Assembly (NCBI RefSeq): GCF_003688595.1
Contig: NZ_RCWT01000011.1
Span: forward strand, 558,001 to 622,000
Length of the DNA: 64,000 nucleotides
Source of the DNA: Sphingomonas sp. PP-F2F-G114-C0414
Lineage (GTDB): Bacteria; Pseudomonadota; Alphaproteobacteria; Sphingomonadales; Sphingomonadaceae
Direction: 5' to 3'
Shown in pieces: positions 26,501 through 33,819 of this stretch. Position 1 is the stretch's first letter. Each line of letters opens with the position of its first letter. The notes below the pieces were generated by a model. It did no database searches and was not told the DNA's origin. It was given only the letters and a program-made list of their open reading frames with translations. Position numbers and translations under genes: made by a program.

Positions 26501-28720
26501 CGCACCGGCCGACGTCTGCACGACGCTGGACGACAGCTTGGCCGTGGTCGCGTCGTAGGTGAGCGAGGTCATCGTGCCGTCCGCCGCATTCGTGACCTTG
26601 GTCAGCAACTGACCCTTGGGTCCGAAGCTGCTCGAAACCTTGCCGCCATCGGCCAGGACCTGCGCGGTGGTCACCAGCGTGCCGTCGGCGCGCGACCGTT
26701 CGACCAGAGTCACCACGCCCTTGGCGTTCATCACCTGATGCTCGGTTACATAGGCGAGACCGGTCAGATTATAGCCATAGCTCTCGCTGCTGCCGTCCGG
26801 GCGCTGGACGAACTTGCGCGCGACCGCGCCGTTCGCGTCATATTGCAACGTCGTCCACACATTGCCGGTGTCGACCTGCACTTCGCTGACCCGCGCGCCG
26901 TTGGCATCGAAGGTGTCGGTGATCCTGGCACCATTCGCCGCGATCGCCGTGTAGGTGGAGACGATCCCGTTCTTGTACACCGTCGCCGCACTGCTGCCGT
27001 CGATATTGGTGACGGTCATCGTCGTCGGCTTGCCGGTGGTGATGTCGTAGCTTGTGACCGTGCGACCGAGTTTCGGATCGTTGACGATCGTCGCCGACAG
27101 CTTGCCCGTGGTGAAGCTCTGATCGCTGACCACGCCGCCCGCGAATTCGGTGTGGATGTTCGAGACGACACCACCGACATAGCCGTAGTCGGCGGTCGAG
27201 ACGAGGACGCCCTTCGCGTCGAACGACTGGTCTTCCTTCCAGCCATCGCCGGTCTGCGTCACCAGGAACGAATAGCCGCCCGACACCTTCGCGAGCGTGG
27301 AACCGTAGTTCGCGATCATGTACCGCATCGTCGATACCGATGCGACGCTCAGCACCGCGCTGTCGCTCAACGCGATCGTCTGCAGCCCGGTCGACGCCGC
27401 CAGCTTGTCGATCTGCGCGACGAGGCCATCGGCGGTCGTGCTCAACGTCGCCGGAACCGCCGTCGCCGTATCGGTATAGGCCGATTTCGACCCCACTTCG
27501 ACGACCAGCGCATGATCGCCGACCGCCAGCGTAATCTGGCTGACGTTGGTATAGGTCGCGATCGGCGTGCTGCCCTTCAGCGGATCATAGACATAGACCG
27601 TCTTCTGCAGGCCACCGAGATCGATCGTCACGGTCTTCGCCGCCAGCGTCGTTTCGGACTGGGTCGCGGTGTTCCACAGATTGGCATCGCGCCACAGCAG
27701 GATGTCATAGGCGCCATTGGCCTTGGTCAGCGTCAGCGAATGGCCGTCCGCGGGCATGCCGCCCAGCGAATAGGCGGTCGCGGCAGACGCCGCCGTGCCG
27801 GTGCCGGCATCGACATAGGACAGCAGGCTGGTCAGGTTGTGGACCGCGGTCGCCGCCATCTTGGGCGTCCCGTCCGCATTGAACAGACCGAAGTGGAATT
27901 CCTTTTCCGCACCGCTCGGATCGAGGCTGCTGTCGAACAGTTCGTACAGGAACGTCTGACTCGATCCGTTCTCGAACGCGGTGAGCAGCGCATTGACCGT
28001 CAGCTTGGCCTGCGCGCTTTCGTTGACGCCGAGGCCGGGGTCGCTCGACAGCGTGGTATAGCCGGTTTCGGTGATGACCACCTTGTCGCCCTTCGACGCC
28101 GCGCCCGCGCGCGCCATCGACGCCTCCATCACCTTGTCGGAGGTGCTGCCCGACGCGGTATAGGCATGCGCGTTGGCGTAATCGGAATACGCGCCGAGAT
28201 CGCCGATCGCCGCATAGGCCGACGGGCTTTCCAGCGCGACCGACAGGTTGATGACCGACACGCCGGACAGGCCGGTGCTGCCCTTGACCGCGGTATACAG
28301 CGCCTTCTGGTAATCGACCGCCGCCGCCAGCGAACCGCTGCCGTTATAGCTGAACGGCTGCGTGTTGACCTCGTTCAAGCCCTCGACCGCGACGATGCTG
28401 CCGGCATGCCGCGTCTGGAAATCCGCCAGCGTCGCAACATAGCTCGCCAACCCCGACGCGCCCGTCGCGGGCAGCGCCGACGACGTGACGAAGTCGAATT
28501 TGACGCCCGCCGCCGCCATCGCGTTAACGACGGCGTTACCGATCCCGGATCCGGGCAACGTGTCGCGCACGGTGCCAATGCCGAGATAATTCAGGCTGTT
28601 GATCGTCAAGCTCGCATTGCCGTACGCGTTGTTGGCGTTCCCGGAATGAGCGTTGACGCCCAGCGTGGACAGGAAGGATGTAGCGGAAGCGGGTGTGGTG
28701 GGCACGGTTTGCATCTCCAT
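23597..28720 (-). CDS. Giant secreted protein: glycoside hydrolase domain, YD/RHS-like repeats, RTX-like C-terminus
   Basis: The 1707-residue product has no signal peptide. Residues 15-390 form a clan GH-A-like hydrolase domain: VEGLNEVN gives a likely acid/base Glu117 and VITETGY a likely nucleophile Glu218, with EFHFGLFNADGTPK near 274-287. A beta-rich linker follows. From about residue 470 to 1590 the chain is built of YD/RHS-like strands (YDATGK, DGSSET, YNLTGKSYVT) arranged in about six long-period units of 140-174 residues. The last 110 residues have GGGGNDRFLV, IADFGAGHDLLDLSAF and a polar tail, the form of an RTX/type I secretion signal. The adjacent ABC/HlyD pair is the likely exporter. 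It probably cuts or binds the EPS outside the cell. ATG 28720 is preferred; in-frame codons run upstream to 28975 but without family likeness. Confidence 0.8.
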   Translation of the reverse strand: MEMQTVPTTPASATSFLSTLGVNAHSGNANNAYGNASLTINSLNYLGIGTVRDTLPGSGIGNAVVNAMAAAGVKFDFVTSSALPATGASGLASYVATLADFQTRHAGSIVAVEGLNEVNTQPFSYNGSGSLAAAVDYQKALYTAVKGSTGLSGVSVINLSVALESPSAYAAIGDLGAYSDYANAHAYTASGSTSDKVMEASMARAGAASKGDKVVITETGYTTLSSDPGLGVNESAQAKLTVNALLTAFENGSSQTFLYELFDSSLDPSGAEKEFHFGLFNADGTPKMAATAVHNLTSLLSYVDAGTGTAASAATAYSLGGMPADGHSLTLTKANGAYDILLWRDANLWNTATQSETTLAAKTVTIDLGGLQKTVYVYDPLKGSTPIATYTNVSQITLAVGDHALVVEVGSKSAYTDTATAVPATLSTTADGLVAQIDKLAASTGLQTIALSDSAVLSVASVSTMRYMIANYGSTLAKVSGGYSFLVTQTGDGWKEDQSFDAKGVLVSTADYGYVGGVVSNIHTEFAGGVVSDQSFTTGKLSATIVNDPKLGRTVTSYDITTGKPTTMTVTNIDGSSAATVYKNGIVSTYTAIAANGARITDTFDANGARVSEVQVDTGNVWTTLQYDANGAVARKFVQRPDGSSESYGYNLTGLAYVTEHQVMNAKGVVTLVERSRADGTLVTTAQVLADGGKVSSSFGPKGQLLTKVTNAADGTMTSLTYDATTAKLSSSVVQTSAGATTTINYVAGVMSDRTLVRADASRTAETFDTTGMKTRQVDVDTAKTYTTQVFDATTGKPQRTYVQYADGRSIVTSYNVTGKSYVTETQTTDKAGKVVSVVRSHADGTPDYTDSYASDGVRTTIAYDATGHRLNKTITAVSGARVITTYDTATGGLKSRIEQAANGAIISNQTYSGGGLANEEVASDQGKVSYTYNSAGAKLSQVQTATDGTKTTTLYDATTGAVTKVYLANPDGSSETRAYGLTGLAWTTEVQVADAAGKLVSLTRSADGGRMVSTDIVQGTSRVTTAYDSQGRRQTETTATGDVTKDGTRTILTYDPASATLVSRVFQSAAGGTVTTSFKAGIVAQIVSVLPDGSRSTMTYDAAGKKTNEVTVDAAGTWTTTVLDATGAASRRYIQNADGSGETQLFGIAGQAWTTQRSVFDAKGKVTLVVRSHADGSAAYQEANAADGSRLLQTYDATGKLVQSVTIAVGGETHTQQFDATTGLITRDIGQLVNGDVATSLYTDGKLASRRTQLAAGGRIVEAYNTDGSRTADTYTAAGLRTTAVVVDAAGTWSTTLYDAAGKQTSNFVERADGTAENTLYNLTGKSYVTQTQQVDAKGAVVSVVRTHGDGTLDYTETRDPDGTRTLTYYDAKGRKTQAATVSGNTTQTSEYDVATGNLLTRTEQGGGITHSRGFDSAGLLTKDVTVTATGQWTTLLYDQSGAVTRRYVTAPDGSAVNTVYMPAGSDYAVGVIKTDATGKTISVDRTRADGSRAYAEVSDATGQTQQYFDVAGREQGKVVTDAAGRTTMNFDTAKDQLYASKTELPGGGSIARTYTAGVMTGRTTTTAAGVATTESFATAGHAIADVRSAASGYDAILVGDAGGVTGSVADELLLVDRSGATVAGGGGNDRFLVTLGTSATIADFGAGHDLLDLSAFAKSGYQPMMEISGSDLTVKYDQGATITLTGAAAHKLVQTSASSGVYAFG

Positions 28721-28792
28721 GACGTCACTCGTGCAATCGCAGAAAGTCCTGCAACCAACCCTAAGCAAGGCCGTTAAATTCCGATTAACCGT

Positions 28793-28798
28793 ATTATA
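28793..28798 (-). promoter_or_regulatory. Candidate -10 box for the giant-protein gene
   Basis: On the minus strand the sequence reads TATAAT, a perfect -10 hexamer in a locally AT-rich patch, about 73 bases before the ATG at 28720. No good -35 hexamer is seen at 16-18 bases, so an activator or a non-standard sigma contact may be needed. Confidence 0.4.
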
Positions 28799-28973
28799 TT
28801 TACAAAAACGTTTCGCGCTGCAGCGACGCGTCGAACAGCGCCATGCGGGCGACGGAACCCTGTGCGCCACTTGCCAAAATCGGCCAGACGCGGCACCAGC
28901 ACTGTCTACACGCTGCCTTGCAGCATAGATTGCCCGCCCGCGCGCGGGCTTCGCAAGATGTGAGTAAACGACC

Positions 28974-30275
28974 ATGCGGATCGCAGTAATCGGAACGGGA
29001 TATGTCGGACTCGTGTCGGGGGCTTGCTTCGCCGACTTCGGTCATGACGTCATTTGCGTCGACAAGGACGAGAGCAAGATCGACGCATTGCACGCGGGTC
29101 GCATCCCGATCTTCGAGCCAGGCCTCCAGGCATTGGTCGAGACCAACGTCAAGGCGGGTCGCCTCGGCTTCACCACCGACCTGACCGAAGGCGTCAAGGG
29201 CGCCGAGGCGGTCTTCATCGCGGTCGGCACGCCCTCACGGCGCGGCGATGGTCATGCCGATCTTGGCTATGTCTTCGCCGCCGCCGCCGAAGTCGCCACC
29301 GCGGTGAGCGGCTTCACCGTCGTCATCACCAAGTCGACCGTCCCGGTCGGCACCGGCGACGAGGTCGAGCGGATCCTGCGCGAGAACAACCCGGACGCGG
29401 AATTCGCAGTGGTCTCGAACCCCGAATTCCTCCGCGAGGGCGCCGCTATCGACGACTTCAAACGCCCCGACCGAGTCGTCATCGGCGGCCATGACGAGCG
29501 TGCGATGGCCGTCATGCGCGAAATCTATCGCCCGCTCAGCCTCAACAGCTCGCCGGTGATCGAGATGTCGCGGCGCGGCGCCGAGCTGACCAAATATGCC
29601 GGCAACGCGTTCCTCGCGACCAAGATCACCTTCATCAACGAGATCGCGGACCTGTGCGAAAAGGTCGGCGCCGACGTCCAGGAGGTCGCGCGCGGCATCG
29701 GCCTGGACAAGCGGATCGGGTCGAAGTTCCTCAATGCGGGGCCGGGCTATGGCGGCTCGTGCTTCCCCAAGGACACGCTCGCCCTGCTCAAGACCAGCCA
29801 GGATTACGAAGCGCCGCAGCGGATCGTCGAGGCGGTGGTCGCGGTGAACGAGAACCGCAAGCGCGCGATGGGCCGCAAGGTCATCGCCGCGATGGGCGAG
29901 GACGTCCGCGGCAAGACCGTCGCGGTGCTCGGGTTGACGTTCAAGCCGAATACCGACGACATGCGCGACAGCCCCGCCATCGCGGTGATCCAGCTGCTCC
30001 AGGATGCCGGCGCGCGCGTCCAGGCCTATGACCCCGAGGGCATGGAACAGGCCGCCAAGCTGCTCCAGAACGTCGATTTCAAGACCGACACCTATGCGAC
30101 GATCGAAGGCGCCGATGCGCTCGTGATCGTGACCGAATGGGACGCGTTCCGCGCGCTCGATCTGAAGCGGGTCAAGGCATTGCTGTCGGAGCCGATCCTG
30201 ATCGATCTCCGCAACATCTATCCGCGCGAAGTCGTCGAGACCGCCGGCTTCAAATATATCGCGGTCGGTCGCTGA
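28974..30275 (+). CDS. ugd: UDP-glucose 6-dehydrogenase
   Basis: The 433-residue enzyme oxidises UDP-glucose twice with NAD+ to UDP-glucuronate, a precursor for acidic EPS. Visible are the NAD-binding GTGYVGLVSGACFA at the N-terminus, SNPEFLREG (149-156), the helix with Lys207 and Asn211 (TKYAGNAFLATK), and the catalytic loop GPGYGGSCFPKDT with Cys263. The C-terminal UDP-binding domain includes GLTFKPNTDDMRDSPA. Length is normal. It diverges from the giant-protein gene across 253 bases and is followed by a strong hairpin. Its presence suggests that the EPS contains glucuronate, as sphingans do. Confidence 0.95.
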   Translation: MRIAVIGTGYVGLVSGACFADFGHDVICVDKDESKIDALHAGRIPIFEPGLQALVETNVKAGRLGFTTDLTEGVKGAEAVFIAVGTPSRRGDGHADLGYVFAAAAEVATAVSGFTVVITKSTVPVGTGDEVERILRENNPDAEFAVVSNPEFLREGAAIDDFKRPDRVVIGGHDERAMAVMREIYRPLSLNSSPVIEMSRRGAELTKYAGNAFLATKITFINEIADLCEKVGADVQEVARGIGLDKRIGSKFLNAGPGYGGSCFPKDTLALLKTSQDYEAPQRIVEAVVAVNENRKRAMGRKVIAAMGEDVRGKTVAVLGLTFKPNTDDMRDSPAIAVIQLLQDAGARVQAYDPEGMEQAAKLLQNVDFKTDTYATIEGADALVIVTEWDAFRALDLKRVKALLSEPILIDLRNIYPREVVETAGFKYIAVGR

Positions 30276-30284
30276 TCGCTGCGA

Positions 30285-30312
30285 CGACCCGGCCACGCAC
30301 GTGGCCGGGTCG
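30285..30312 (+). terminator. Hairpin after ugd
   Basis: A perfect 12-bp stem (CGACCCGGCCAC with GTGGCCGGGTCG) and a four-base loop lie ten bases after the ugd stop. No T-run follows, so termination may be only partial. Confidence 0.55.
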
Positions 30313-30652
30313 CGTTACCGCGAAGGGCCGCCGACGCCTGCCATCGCGAACTAGCGTGAAACCTGTTTAGGCTTGGCGCAAACGCGCATCGCGATTTGGC
30401 CGCTCGCACTGTCTCGCCGGTATTGCGGGGCCTTTCGCGTGCCCGGCACCGCGGATTTTGACCCAGATATCCTGCCGGTTTTTCCGCCCAAGAAACCGTC
30501 TTTTGCCCGTTCCGCGGGCGTGCCGAACTCGGGTGCAGCCGAGGCGCGACAACAATCGCGCGCCGTTACGGTTTTATGACTAAAAATATCTTGATGTTTG
30601 TCTCACAATAGAACATTTTTACCAAGACGGCGCTAATCGCCGCTGGAGAGAG

Positions 30653-30766
30653 ATGATGGATTTGAGCTCGACCTGGGACGCGCGCAAGGCAAAGGGCGCT
30701 TTGGTACTATTGTCGATGTCGTCCGCCTGTTGGGCGATCGCGATCGGTTTCGTCGTACTTCATTGA
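30653..30766 (+). CDS. Possible 37-residue membrane peptide
   Basis: An ATG-ATG start preceded by CTGGAGAGAG opens a 38-codon frame encoding a charged N-terminus (MMDLSSTWDARKAKGA) and one hydrophobic helix (about residues 16-36) ending FVVLH. The ribosome site is good and an AT-rich stretch at 30570-30620 could hold a promoter. No family is recognised. It lies alone in a region that otherwise lacks genes, so it may be a real small membrane protein or chance. Confidence 0.4.
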   Translation: MMDLSSTWDARKAKGALVLLSMSSACWAIAIGFVVLH

Positions 30767-31316
30767 TCGATCCACGGATCCACGCCGAGTCGTTTCGGAC
30801 CCGTGACAAACCGAATGTGATACACGGCCACCGGATCTGAGATTCGGCAGCGGTATTTTCGCGGATGGTCGTTTGCGATTGCGAATTGCCCACGCGGCGA
30901 GCCTGAACGCGTAGCAGCGCCCGTCCCTGCCCGCGCGGCGAGTGGTTCAACGTAACCAGCGCCAAAGCACGTCCGATAGATCCTCGCCGCGATCCGCCGG
31001 CCGATCTGACGCGTTATGCCCCGCCTCGACGCGTAGCGGATAATTCAAGCACCCGATGCTTCGCATGCGCCCAGCATGTCTGACCGATCGTCAGCGCTCG
31101 CTGTCGGCGGATACGACATCGTCCGCCCAAATATCGGCCAAGGAGCCCCCGCCCCGATCAGGAGTGCAGTGTCGCCGTGGACGGCACGGAGCTGTTCGCC
31201 GACCAGCCGCAAGCGAGATTCGCGACTGGGCAATCGAAACGCCCCCTCCCCACTCGCGCAGCAGACGGCAATCTACGATCGGCACCGGTAGCACACGACG
31301 ATTTCAGAGGGATCGC
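30767..31316. other. Intergenic stretch without recognised gene
   Basis: About 550 bases between the small frame and the tRNA gene. Open frames on both strands here are short, arginine-rich and lack ribosome sites. No convincing repeat or RNA structure was seen. Confidence 0.5.
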
Positions 31317-31390
31317 TGGATGCCCCGTGAGGATTCGAACCTCAATAGGCGGTATCAGAAACCGCAGTCTTACCATTAGACGACGGGGCA
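31317..31390 (-). tRNA. tRNA-Gln (anticodon CTG), CCA encoded
   Basis: On the minus strand a full cloverleaf can be drawn. The acceptor arms TGCCCCG and CGGGGCA pair over seven bases, and the D-arm is GTCTAATGGTAAGAC. The anticodon stem GCGGT/ACCGC carries loop TTCTGAT with anticodon CTG. The T-arm is TGAGG-TTCGAAT-CCTCA. The D-arm matches alphaproteobacterial tRNA-Gln. Position 73 is T followed by encoded CCA; most bacterial tRNA-Gln have G73, so this discriminator is unusual. Confidence 0.9.
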
Positions 31391-31554
31391 TCAGCGAGGG
31401 CGCGATCTAGGCGGGGGAGGTCAGGCTGTCAACGCCAAGATCGTAGGGATTCGCCACATCGCTTGCGTAATCGCTGCACCCCGCTACATTCGATGCCAAG
31501 CACCGGGCGGGTATTTTCCTGCGGCGGCAGATATAGATAGCGAGTTTTACGGCG

Positions 31555-32616
31555 ATGGGGGATGTTTCCACCCGAATGCCGTTCCGGCAGGGGTCTCCTG
31601 CCCGTCCGGCGGCGACCCGGCCCGGTCGAGGGCGGTGGGCCGATGCGCAGGCGTTTGCCGCGCTGGATCTCGGCACCAACAATTGTCGATTGCTGATCGC
31701 GCGACCGCAGGCGGGCGGGTTCGCGGTGATCGATGCGTTCTCGCGAATCGTTCGGTTGGGCGAAGGTCTGGCGTCGACCGGCAAGCTGAGCGATGCGGCG
31801 ATCGAGCGGACCATCTCGGCGTTGCGGGTATGCTCGGACAAGTTGCAGCGCCGCAACGTCACGCTGGCGCGGTCGGTCGCGACCGAGGCGTGTCGGCAGG
31901 CGTCTAACGGCCCCGACTTCATCGCCCGCGCGCTCGCCGAGACGGGGATCCATCTCGACATCATTTCCGCCGAGGAGGAGGCGCGGCTGGCCGTGCTCGG
32001 CTGCCATGCGCTGATCGAGCCTGGCGAGGATCCCGCGCTCGTGTTCGATATCGGCGGCGGGTCGACCGAACTCGTGCTGATCGATACCTCGACGCCGATC
32101 CCGACCGTGCTCGATTGGCATTCGGCGCCGTGGGGCGTGGTGTCGCTGACCGAGCATGCCGGTGGTGGCGAGGGGGAAGACGGTCGCCGTGCCGCCTATG
32201 CCCGGATGCGCAGCGTGGTCGCGGACAGTTTCGCGGGGTTCGCCAGTCGCCTGCCCCGGCACGTCGCGCGCCCCCGGCTGCTCGGCACCAGCGGCACGGT
32301 GACGACGCTTGGCAGCGTGCATCTCGGGCTCAGCCATTACGACCGCTCGGTGGTCGACGGGCTGATCGTGCCTGCCTCGGCGATGCGGAAGATCAGCGCC
32401 GACCTTTCCCACATGTCGATCACGGAGCGCGCCAAGCTGCCGTGCATCGGCAACGAGCGCGCCGACCTGGTGGTCGCGGGCTGTGCCATTCTGGAGACGA
32501 TCATGGATTTGTGGCCCGCCGAACGGCTCGGCATCGCCGACCGCGGCATTCGCGAGGGCATCCTCCGCCGGCTGATGGGCGCGCCCAAACCGGGCAAGTC
32601 GGGAGTGGCGGCATGA
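31555..32616 (+). CDS. Ppx/GppA family exopolyphosphatase/pppGpp phosphatase
   Basis: The 353-residue protein belongs to the sugar kinase/Hsp70/actin fold phosphatases. ALDLGTNNCRLLIA (about residues 36-49) and FDIGGGSTELVLID (about 164-177) are the two phosphate-binding loops, with SVATEACRQA and SAEEEARLA between them. It removes phosphate from polyphosphate or pppGpp; which one cannot be told from sequence. The first 30 residues are Pro/Arg-rich and weakly conserved; a later ATG at 31576 is possible. The stop overlaps the rlmE start (ATGA). Confidence 0.9.
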   Translation: MGDVSTRMPFRQGSPARPAATRPGRGRWADAQAFAALDLGTNNCRLLIARPQAGGFAVIDAFSRIVRLGEGLASTGKLSDAAIERTISALRVCSDKLQRRNVTLARSVATEACRQASNGPDFIARALAETGIHLDIISAEEEARLAVLGCHALIEPGEDPALVFDIGGGSTELVLIDTSTPIPTVLDWHSAPWGVVSLTEHAGGGEGEDGRRAAYARMRSVVADSFAGFASRLPRHVARPRLLGTSGTVTTLGSVHLGLSHYDRSVVDGLIVPASAMRKISADLSHMSITERAKLPCIGNERADLVVAGCAILETIMDLWPAERLGIADRGIREGILRRLMGAPKPGKSGVAA

Positions 32617-33284
32617 GTCGCGGTGGTTCCGGCGGGCACGTCCGCGTCCTCACCGCGCGGAAGCGCACCGCGCAGTCGACGCGCTGGCTCGAGCGCCAGT
32701 TGAACGATCCGTATGTGAAGCGCGCGAAGGCCGACGGCTATCGTAGCCGAGCCGCGTACAAGCTGATCGAGCTCGACGAGCGATTCGAGTTGATCCGCGG
32801 GTCGAAGCGCGTCGTCGATCTCGGCCTCGCGCCGGGCGGCTGGGCGCAGGTGATTCGGCGGCGGATCCCCAAGGCGACGGTGGTCGGGATCGACCTGCTC
32901 CCGGTCGATCAGATCGAGGGCGTGACGATCTTCGAGATGGATTTCCTCGACGATGCGGCACCGGGCAAGCTGATCGAGGCCTTGGGCGGCGCGCCGGATC
33001 TGGTGCTGTCCGACATGGCGGCCAACACGGTCGGGCATCCGCAGACCGACGCGTTACGGACGATGGCCCTGGTCGAGACCGCGCTGCACTTTGCGTGCGA
33101 GGTGTTGGAGCCGGGTGGCACGTTCGTGTCGAAGGTGTTCGCGGGCGGTGCCGATTCGGAGCTGGTCGCGGAGATGAAGCGCAACTTCAAGACGGTGAAG
33201 CATGCCAAGCCACCGGCGAGTCGCAAGGGGTCGGTCGAGTGGTTCGTGGTCGCGCAGGGGTTTAAAGGCCGAGACCCGAAATAG
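32613..33284 (+). CDS. rlmE: 23S rRNA (uridine-2'-O)-methyltransferase RlmE
   Basis: The 223-residue FtsJ-type enzyme should methylate U2552 of 23S rRNA using S-adenosylmethionine. The catalytic K-D-K-E set is visible: Lys in SRAAYKLIELDE, Asp in LVLSDMAANT, Lys in FVSKVFAG and Glu in GSVEWFVVA. The SAM loop is DLGLAPGGWAQV. The ATG at 32613 overlaps the ppx stop, so the frame upstream is not part of this gene. This ppx-rlmE pairing is common in alphaproteobacteria. Confidence 0.95.
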   Translation: MSRGGSGGHVRVLTARKRTAQSTRWLERQLNDPYVKRAKADGYRSRAAYKLIELDERFELIRGSKRVVDLGLAPGGWAQVIRRRIPKATVVGIDLLPVDQIEGVTIFEMDFLDDAAPGKLIEALGGAPDLVLSDMAANTVGHPQTDALRTMALVETALHFACEVLEPGGTFVSKVFAGGADSELVAEMKRNFKTVKHAKPPASRKGSVEWFVVAQGFKGRDPK

Positions 33285-33307
33285 CGCAGCTATTTTCGGA
33301 TAAGTCG

Positions 33308-33348
33308 AAAGCCCGGCCAGCGTCGCACAGCGACGACTGACGACGTGG
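33308..33348. repeat. Intergenic palindromic repeat, family B copy 1
   Basis: AAAGCCCGGCC followed by AGCGTCGCACAGCGACG and GACGACGTGG. The same layout recurs after etfA at 37300 (AAGCCCGGCC, GGCGGCGCTTCAGCGCCG, GACGACGCGG), with compensating changes in the central hairpin. It lies 24 bases after the rlmE stop. Confidence 0.55.
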
Positions 33349-33489
33349 CTTTGCCACGGCGCGACCTGCTTCTCTCTATTAAGGCCGCCGGCAAAGCCGT
33401 CGTCGGATGGGTTCGCTGGTGCGACCCACCGACCGAGCCGGCGATTGCGCTTTGCGCATCGGCGGGGTCGTCGCCCCGCCTAACGCCGT

Positions 33490-33819
33490 CTATCGCTGGC
33501 TTAGCGCAACAATATGATCGAACACCGCCGGATGCAGCGGCTTGGCGAACGCGCAGCCATATTTGAACTTGTCGCGCCACGCCACGACCGCCTCCAGCGC
33601 GGCGAGTCCCGGTAGCGTCAGCCACACCACCGTTCCCGGCCAGAGCGTGAAGCTGGTTTCCGCGCGAAACCCCGAGAGCGACAGGTCGGTGACCTCGATC
33701 TCGAACCGTGTCTGACCACGATCGCGCAAATGCGCCCGCATCTTCACCGCTTTGCGGAGCGACTGACGGAGCTCTTCGCTGGTCAGATCGTGGGGCAATG
33801 GAGTCGCAGGCTGTGTCAT
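33490..33819 (-). CDS. PilZ-domain c-di-GMP-binding protein
   Basis: A 109-residue single-domain protein. RQSLR supplies the RxxxR motif, DLSLSG the DxSxxG motif, and a Gly/Cys strand KYGCAFAKPL closes the barrel. It should bind c-di-GMP in the cytoplasm and act on a partner protein. There is no membrane segment, unlike the interrupted PilZ gene at 11001. It stands alone, and the partner is unknown. Confidence 0.85.
   Translation of the reverse strand: MTQPATPLPHDLTSEELRQSLRKAVKMRAHLRDRGQTRFEIEVTDLSLSGFRAETSFTLWPGTVVWLTLPGLAALEAVVAWRDKFKYGCAFAKPLHPAVFDHIVALSQR

Noticed and set aside
24000..27400. Regularly spaced repeats that might be a CRISPR array
   Set aside because: The repeats are degenerate at DNA level, lie in frame inside a coding gene, and have a period near 500 bases with no short direct repeats and spacers.
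23543..28777. A 1744-codon open frame on the plus strand, antisense to almost the whole giant-protein gene
   Set aside because: Its translation is arginine-rich and lacks any domain, whereas the minus strand gives hydrolase, YD repeats and RTX tail. High GC at third codon positions commonly leaves one antisense frame open.
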